NCBI GenBank assembly: GCA_958436045.1
Contig: CAUBIP010000061.1
Span: forward strand, 1-10,805
From: an uncultured Oscillospiraceae bacterium
Lineage (GTDB): Bacteria; Bacillota; Clostridia; Oscillospirales; Oscillospiraceae
Direction of reading: 5' to 3'
Length of the DNA: 10,805 nucleotides
Part shown: piece by piece, positions 6,291 to 10,805 of the stretch
How the letters are laid out: each line of letters begins with the position of its first letter
How positions within the stretch are numbered: position 1 is the first letter of the stretch
Made by a program: the position numbers and the translations under genes
Notes under the pieces: generated by a model
What the model was told of the DNA's origin: nothing
The model's input: the letters and a program-made list of their open reading frames with translations, nothing else
The model's database searches: none

Positions 6291-7325
6291 ATGGCATTGT
6301 TAGAAGTAAAAGACCTCCGCACCTCCTTCTTCACCGACGCAGGCGAGGTCAAGGCTGTCAACGGCATCAGCTTCACCCTCGACCGGGGCAAGGTCCTGGG
6401 TATCGTCGGCGAATCCGGCTCCGGCAAATCTGTCACGGCCTATTCCATTATGCAAATTCTCGCCTCCACCGGCAAGATCACCGGCGGCTCCATCCTCTAT
6501 GACGGCAAGGAGCTGGTCGGCATCGGCGAGCGCGGCATGAAGGAGATTCGCGGCAATAAGATTTCGATCATTTTCCAGGACCCGATGACCTCCCTGAACC
6601 CGACCTACACCATCGGCCGCCAGCTCATGGAAGCGATTTTGCTGCACACAAGCCGCAATAAAAAGCAGGCGTATGACCGGGCCGTGGAAATGCTCCGCCT
6701 CGTCAACGTCAACGAGCCGGAAAAGCGCATGAAGCAGTACCCCTACGAGTTCTCCGGCGGTATGCGCCAGCGCGTCATGATCGCCATGGCCCTGGCCTGC
6801 GAGCCTGATATTCTCATCGCCGACGAACCGACGACAGCGCTGGACGTCACGATCCAGGCCCAGATTCTGGAGCTGATGAAGTCTCTGCAGCAGGAGCTGG
6901 GGATGGCGATCATCATGATTACCCACGATCTCGGCGTCGTCGCCCAGCTGTGTGACGAGGTTATCGTCATGTACGCCGGCGGCATCTGCGAGCAGGGGAC
7001 GGCGGACGAAATTTTCTACAACCCCCGTCATGAGTACACCAAGGGCCTCCTCCGCTCCATCCCGACCGCCGACACCGCCGGGACGAAGCTCCAGCCCATC
7101 ACCGGTACCCCCATCGACCTTCTGAACATGCCCGCCGGCTGCGCCTTCGCGCCCCGGTGCGACGCGGCAATGAAAATCTGTATGCGCCAGCCGTGTCCAC
7201 GGATGGAGATCAACGACCAGCACCGGGCCGCCTGCTGGATGAATGTCAAGCGCGGCGTGGAGAACGGCTCCATTACCCTGGACCAAAGCGCAGAAGGGGA
7301 GAAAGGCGGTGATCTCGATGCATAA
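6291..7325 (+). CDS. dppD: Peptide ABC transporter ATPase DppD/OppD
   Basis: This is one of the two nucleotide-binding subunits that power peptide import. The 344-residue protein has Walker A GESGSGKS (40-47), Q-loop Q96, signature FSGGMRQ (154-160), Walker B LIADEP (175-180) and switch histidine H212. The C-terminal oligopeptide-transporter extension contains a cysteine cluster (C284, C290, C297, C302). In this family such clusters can bind an iron-sulfur cluster, and I infer but cannot show that here. The ATG at 6291 is preceded by GGAGG (6278-6282) at 8 nt. The longer upstream reading overlaps dppC and lacks a ribosome site. Its end overlaps the start of dppF, which suggests translational coupling. 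Confidence 0.95.
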   Translation: MALLEVKDLRTSFFTDAGEVKAVNGISFTLDRGKVLGIVGESGSGKSVTAYSIMQILASTGKITGGSILYDGKELVGIGERGMKEIRGNKISIIFQDPMTSLNPTYTIGRQLMEAILLHTSRNKKQAYDRAVEMLRLVNVNEPEKRMKQYPYEFSGGMRQRVMIAMALACEPDILIADEPTTALDVTIQAQILELMKSLQQELGMAIIMITHDLGVVAQLCDEVIVMYAGGICEQGTADEIFYNPRHEYTKGLLRSIPTADTAGTKLQPITGTPIDLLNMPAGCAFAPRCDAAMKICMRQPCPRMEINDQHRAACWMNVKRGVENGSITLDQSAEGEKGGDLDA

Positions 7326-8304
7326 CGGCACCAACCAGCCTCTGATCGAGGTCAAGGACCTCAAGGAGTATTTCAATATCAGCATGGGGATGTTCAAGTC
7401 CAAGCCCCTCAAGGCTGTCGACGGCGTCTCCTTCACCATCAACAAGGGCGAGACCTTGGGCCTCGTCGGCGAATCCGGCTGCGGCAAAACGACAGTCGGC
7501 CGCACGATTCTGCATCTCTATAAGCCCACCGCGGGCGAAATCTGGTACGACGGCAAAAAAATCGAGACCAAAGCCGATATTCACGACTTCCGCAAGAAGG
7601 CCACCATGGTCTTCCAGGACCCGTATTCCTCTCTCAACCCCCGCATGACCGTCGCCGATATCATCGGCGAACCCCTGGATGTGCACAAGCTTTATTCCTC
7701 CAAGCAGGAGCGGCAGGACCGCATTTTAGAGCTCATGCGCTATGTCGGCCTCAACAGCGAGCACGCTGCCCGCTACGCCCACGAATTTTCCGGCGGCCAG
7801 CGCCAGCGCATCGGCATCGCCCGGGCCCTGGCGGTCAATCCGGACTTCATCGTCTGCGACGAGCCCGTCTCCGCGCTGGACGTCTCCATCCAGGCCCAGG
7901 TCATCAATATGTTTGAGGAGCTCCAGGAGCGCCTGGGGCTGACGTACCTCTTCATCGCCCACGACCTTCTCGTCGTCCGGCACATCAGCGACCGCATCGC
8001 GGTCATGTACCTGGGCAAGATGGTGGAGCTGGCTGACGCGGCGGAGATTTATCAGAATCCGCTGCACCCCTATTCCAAGTCGCTGCTCTCGGCCGTCCCG
8101 GTGCCGGATCCCAAGATCGCCCGGGCCAACCAGCGCATCGTTCTGAACGGGGATATCCCCAGCCCGCTGAACGCCCCCTCCGGCTGCCCCTTCCGCACCC
8201 GCTGCGCCTATGCCTGCGAGCGCTGCGCCCAGGAGACGCCGGAATTCAAGGAAGCCGCCCCCGGTCACTTCGTCGCCTGCCACCGCGTCGGCGAGATCAA
8301 TTAA
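7318..8304 (+). CDS. dppF: Peptide ABC transporter ATPase DppF/OppF
   Basis: This is the second ATPase, expected to form a heterodimer with DppD. It has 328 residues with Walker A GESGCGKT (51-58), Q100, signature FSGGQRQR (157-164), Walker B IVCDEP (178-183) and H215. The C-terminal segment holds a cysteine group (C290, C296, C300, C303) like that of DppD. The start is uncertain. ATG at 7318 overlaps the dppD end by 8 nt with a weak AAAGG 11 nt upstream. GTG at 7309 would add three residues and has GGGGAG at 7 nt. A longer reading from 7243 lies within dppD and is rejected. The gene is followed by 93 nt containing a stem-loop, then the receptor gene. Confidence 0.93.
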   Translation: MHNGTNQPLIEVKDLKEYFNISMGMFKSKPLKAVDGVSFTINKGETLGLVGESGCGKTTVGRTILHLYKPTAGEIWYDGKKIETKADIHDFRKKATMVFQDPYSSLNPRMTVADIIGEPLDVHKLYSSKQERQDRILELMRYVGLNSEHAARYAHEFSGGQRQRIGIARALAVNPDFIVCDEPVSALDVSIQAQVINMFEELQERLGLTYLFIAHDLLVVRHISDRIAVMYLGKMVELADAAEIYQNPLHPYSKSLLSAVPVPDPKIARANQRIVLNGDIPSPLNAPSGCPFRTRCAYACERCAQETPEFKEAAPGHFVACHRVGEIN

Positions 8305-8334
8305 CCGCGTGACCCTTGGCTCCACTCCCTGGAT

Positions 8335-8368
8335 CAATATGTATCCGGCGCGCTGCACCGGCATATTG
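8335..8368 (+). promoter_or_regulatory. Intergenic stem-loop between dppF and dppA
   Basis: CAATATG (8335-8341) pairs with CATATTG (8362-8368). Inside it CCGG pairs with CCGG, leaving a TAT bulge and a 9-nt loop. It is followed by AAAATATTTT, with no clear T-tract. In peptide operons such structures often set higher expression of the receptor by mRNA processing, stabilisation or partial termination. That role is inferred. The ribosome site AAAGGAAG for dppA follows 15 nt later. Confidence 0.5.
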
Positions 8369-8397
8369 AAAATATTTTAACCGAAAGGAAGAACAAA

Positions 8398-10239
8398 ATG
8401 AAAAAGATCATCGCTCTGCTGTTGGTCGTTGCCATGATGCTTTGCCTTGTTGCTTGCAACGGCAAGGATAATGACAAGGGCACCCCCGGTTCCGATGGCG
8501 AACCGGCTGCCGCGTCCAACACCCTGTCCGTCTGCCTCGCTTCGGAGCCGGACACCATCGACCCCGCGCTCAACTCCGCAGTTGACGGCGGCACCCTGTG
8601 CACCCACCTGTTTGCTGGTATCAGCAAGTGGGCACAGGACGCCGAAGGCAAGCTGGTCATTGCACCGGATGTCGCAGAAGAGCTGCCGGAGGGTGTCGAC
8701 AATGAAGACGGCACCGTGACCTACACCTATACCCTGCGCGAAGGCCTGAAATGGTCCGACGGCGAGCCTCTGACGGCTGGCGACTTCGTCTTTGCTTGGA
8801 ACCGTGCTGCCTCCGCTGCGCTGGGCGCTGACTACGGCTACATGATGGAAGTCATTGACGGCTACGCTGAGGTTTCCGCAACCAACGATGACGGCACCCC
8901 CGTCAACCCCGATGCAAAGCTGAACGTCGAGGCACCCGACGATCGCACCCTGGTCGTCACCCTGACCAATTACGTTCCCTACTGGAATGAGCTGCTGGCC
9001 TTCCCGGTCTACTTCCCCGTCCGTGAGGATGTCGTTGCCGACGAAGCCTGGGCAACCGATCCCTCCACCTATGTCTCCAACGGCGCCTACACCCTGACCG
9101 GTTGGGAGCACAACTCTGTCATCACCATGACGAAGAACGAGAACTACTACGACGCCGACAACGTCACCATGGACACCCTGAACTTCTACCTGTCCGACGA
9201 CAGCAATAATATGCTCGCCAACTTCAAGTCCGGCGAATGGCAGCTGATCGACGATGTCCCCACCAACGAGATTTCCACCCTGAAGACGGAGTATCCCGAT
9301 GAATTCGTGGTCAATGGCCAGATCGGTACCTACTATGTCTGCTGGAACATCAATGAGCAGATCCTGCCTGCCGACTCCACCCTGACCGGGGACGAAGCCG
9401 AAAAGGCCAAGGACGAGATCCGCAACGCCATCGCGCTGCTGTTCGACCGCAACTACATTGTCGAGGAAGTCGCCCAGGGCGGCCAGCTTCCCGCTTCCTC
9501 CTTCGTGGCCATGGGCCTGACCAACCCCGACGGCTCCCAGTTCTATGAGACCGCCGGCCATGACGATTCCTATCCCGGCTACTACGATGTCGCTGAGGAC
9601 TCCTTCGAAGCCAACTTCTCCTCCGCTGTTGAGACCCTGAAGAAGTACTACAAATTCGACGAAGCCTCCCAGAAGTTCACCGACTTCCCGTCCCTGACCT
9701 ACATCTATAACACCAACGACACCCACAAGGCCATCGCTGAGTACCTGCAGGGCGCTCTGGCCCAGGTCGGCATCGACATGAAGCTGGAGAACCAGGAATG
9801 GAACACCTTCCTGAACACCCGGAAGGCCGGCGATTACTCCATGGCCCGGAACGGCTGGCTTGCTGACTACAACGATCCCATCTCCTTCCTGGATATGTGG
9901 GTCTCCACCTCCGGCAACAACGATGTCCAGTTCGGCAAGGGCGAGAACGCCAATGCCACCATCTACAACCTGGACCTGACGCCCTACGGCTACGACACCA
10001 AGGTCGAGAACGGCACCTGGGCTGAGACGTATGACGTGCTCATCAGCACCATCAAGTCCTGCACCGATACCGACAACCGCTATGCCATGATGCACATGGC
10101 AGAAGACATGCTCATGGAAACGGGCTGCATCGTCCCCCTGTACTTCTACACGGACCTCTACATGCTCGACGACTCCGTCCATGGCTTCTACTCCAACCCC
10201 CTGGGCTTCAAGTACTTCATGCATTGCACCATCGGCTAA
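8398..10239 (+). CDS. dppA: Peptide-binding lipoprotein DppA/OppA
   Basis: This is the extracytoplasmic solute-binding receptor (SBP_bac_5 family) that delivers peptides to the DppBCDF channel. The 613-residue precursor has a basic, hydrophobic signal ending in the lipobox LVAC, with C20 as the lipid-anchored cysteine, then a short polar linker. The mature part opens with SVCLASEPDTIDPALN, the family's usual N-terminal strand (about 42-57). It continues with the WSDGEPLTAGDFVFAWNR segment (about 119-136) that marks the family. It is somewhat longer than the roughly 540 residues of classical OppA, and I see no extra domain. AAAGGAAG lies about 7 nt before the ATG. It uses more GCT/GTT codons than the ATPase genes, consistent with higher expression. 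It is last in the operon, ahead of the terminator at 10309. Which peptides it binds cannot be read from the sequence. Confidence 0.95.
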   Translation: MKKIIALLLVVAMMLCLVACNGKDNDKGTPGSDGEPAAASNTLSVCLASEPDTIDPALNSAVDGGTLCTHLFAGISKWAQDAEGKLVIAPDVAEELPEGVDNEDGTVTYTYTLREGLKWSDGEPLTAGDFVFAWNRAASAALGADYGYMMEVIDGYAEVSATNDDGTPVNPDAKLNVEAPDDRTLVVTLTNYVPYWNELLAFPVYFPVREDVVADEAWATDPSTYVSNGAYTLTGWEHNSVITMTKNENYYDADNVTMDTLNFYLSDDSNNMLANFKSGEWQLIDDVPTNEISTLKTEYPDEFVVNGQIGTYYVCWNINEQILPADSTLTGDEAEKAKDEIRNAIALLFDRNYIVEEVAQGGQLPASSFVAMGLTNPDGSQFYETAGHDDSYPGYYDVAEDSFEANFSSAVETLKKYYKFDEASQKFTDFPSLTYIYNTNDTHKAIAEYLQGALAQVGIDMKLENQEWNTFLNTRKAGDYSMARNGWLADYNDPISFLDMWVSTSGNNDVQFGKGENANATIYNLDLTPYGYDTKVENGTWAETYDVLISTIKSCTDTDNRYAMMHMAEDMLMETGCIVPLYFYTDLYMLDDSVHGFYSNPLGFKYFMHCTIG

Positions 10240-10308
10240 GCGGGGACGCTTCCCCGAGCATTCGGCAAGCACAACGACTTGACCCGAAAAATCGCACAAT
10301 TCCCAAAC

Positions 10309-10334
10309 CGCCCGGCACCCGCCGGGCGGTTTTT
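10309..10334 (+). terminator. Intrinsic terminator of the peptide operon
   Basis: CCGCCCGGC (10309-10317) pairs with GCCGGGCGG (10321-10329) over a 3-nt loop, a 9-bp GC-rich perfect stem. TTTTT follows directly. It lies 70 nt after the dppA stop. Confidence 0.95.
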
Positions 10335-10339
10335 CTATC

Positions 10340-10520
10340 CCCTAGGGCGTCGCACAGCACCGAAGGACCCCCACCGCACCTAATGCACCGCACCAATTGC
10401 TCAGCAGCCCCCCAAAAACCCGCACCGCTGCAAGCGCCCGCGCGCAGCGTGACCACCGTTCGATGCTGCAAGCCCCCGACCACGCCATCCCCAAGCTACC
10501 TCCGCAGTGCGTAAGCAACA
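10340..10520. other. Intergenic region after the operon
   Basis: No gene is supportable here. The stretch is C-rich, with a CGCTGC/GCAGCG hairpin (10427-10450). Just before the repeat, GTAAGCAA (10511-10518) can pair, with one mismatch, with TTGCTCAC (10538-10545), so the repeat may really begin near 10510. ORFs on both strands have the low-complexity composition of shadows. Confidence 0.5.
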
Positions 10521-10805
10521 GCGAAGCGGCAAGCGGTTTGCTCACCAGCTCACAGGGCACGGATGCACCCACAAATCTGCCTGGAACCCCGTACATTGTG
10601 CGGCGACGATGACGGACGCAGCCCAGGCGAGCCCCTGGCAGGGATTGTGTGAAAGGGGCGGTCTTGGAGCCCCTTTCGCGTTCAATCAAAGGCATTTGCA
10701 AAGCAAATGCCACGGGCCGGACGCCTGCGGCCGGCCGCCCCCTGCCCTAAGCGGCGTCTTTCTTCCCCGATTCTTTCTTCGCTGCTGAAGAAAGAATCGG
10801 GCCCC
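10521..10805. repeat. Dispersed hairpin repeat, right copy
   Basis: This copy has the same orientation as the left copy at 1-195 and shares its two end blocks. The middle differs and is longer. It holds a long imperfect hairpin (10643-10687: GATTG/CAATC outside, GAAAGGGGC/GCCCCTTTC inside) and a perfect GGCATTTGC/GCAAATGCC stem with an AAA loop (10691-10711). The shared terminal 15-bp stem is at 10766-10780 with 10787-10801. It differs from the left copy at two neighbouring pairs, both changed on both arms. The window ends inside or at the edge of the element. Confidence 0.75.

Noticed and set aside
8377..10299. 640-codon minus-strand ORF
   Set aside because: It is the antisense shadow of dppA, Val/Gly/Asp-rich with no family features.
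1..10805. New defence or biosynthetic system
   Set aside because: All protein genes are recognised housekeeping or transport families. The unusual content is in repeats and leaders, not in a novel gene set.

Overview
The window looks like chromosomal DNA from a GC-rich, low-complexity-rich member of the Clostridia, most probably a gut Oscillospirales relative. This placement is an inference. It rests on strong AGGAGG ribosome sites, TTGACA/TATAAT-type promoters, a Gram-positive-style lipoprotein signal, an MgtE magnesium channel, a long AlaX editing protein and a five-gene oligopeptide ABC operon. No phage, plasmid, transposase or CRISPR genes are visible.

Layout. Positions 1-195 and 10521-10805 hold two diverged copies of one dispersed, hairpin-rich repeat. 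Next to the left copy is mgtE on the minus strand (471-1847). It is preceded by a strong promoter (2102-2130), a 25-codon leader ORF with its own AGGAGG site (1973-2050) and a terminator-like hairpin just ahead of the mgtE ribosome site. Back to back with that promoter is a plus-strand promoter (2156-2184) facing an AlaX-type alanyl-tRNA editing gene (2612-3778). This gene is interrupted at codon 246 by an in-frame stop. It sits between two inverted copies of a second repeat family (2213-2565 and 3756-3974). The left copy carries two extra modules of about 66 nt that share one fold despite sequence differences. A third promoter (4060-4088) and a hairpin-rich leader open the dppBCDFA-type operon (4274-10239), which ends at a clear intrinsic terminator (10309-10334).

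How the genes work together. The operon is a complete peptide importer: two permeases, two ATPases and a lipoprotein receptor placed last behind an intergenic stem-loop. MgtE and AlaX are independent housekeeping functions (magnesium influx and removal of mischarged tRNA-Ala).

The most interesting signals lie outside the annotated proteins. They are the mgtE leader ORF with an EPEP motif plus candidate attenuator, and the two mosaic repeat families whose stems show compensatory base changes between copies.
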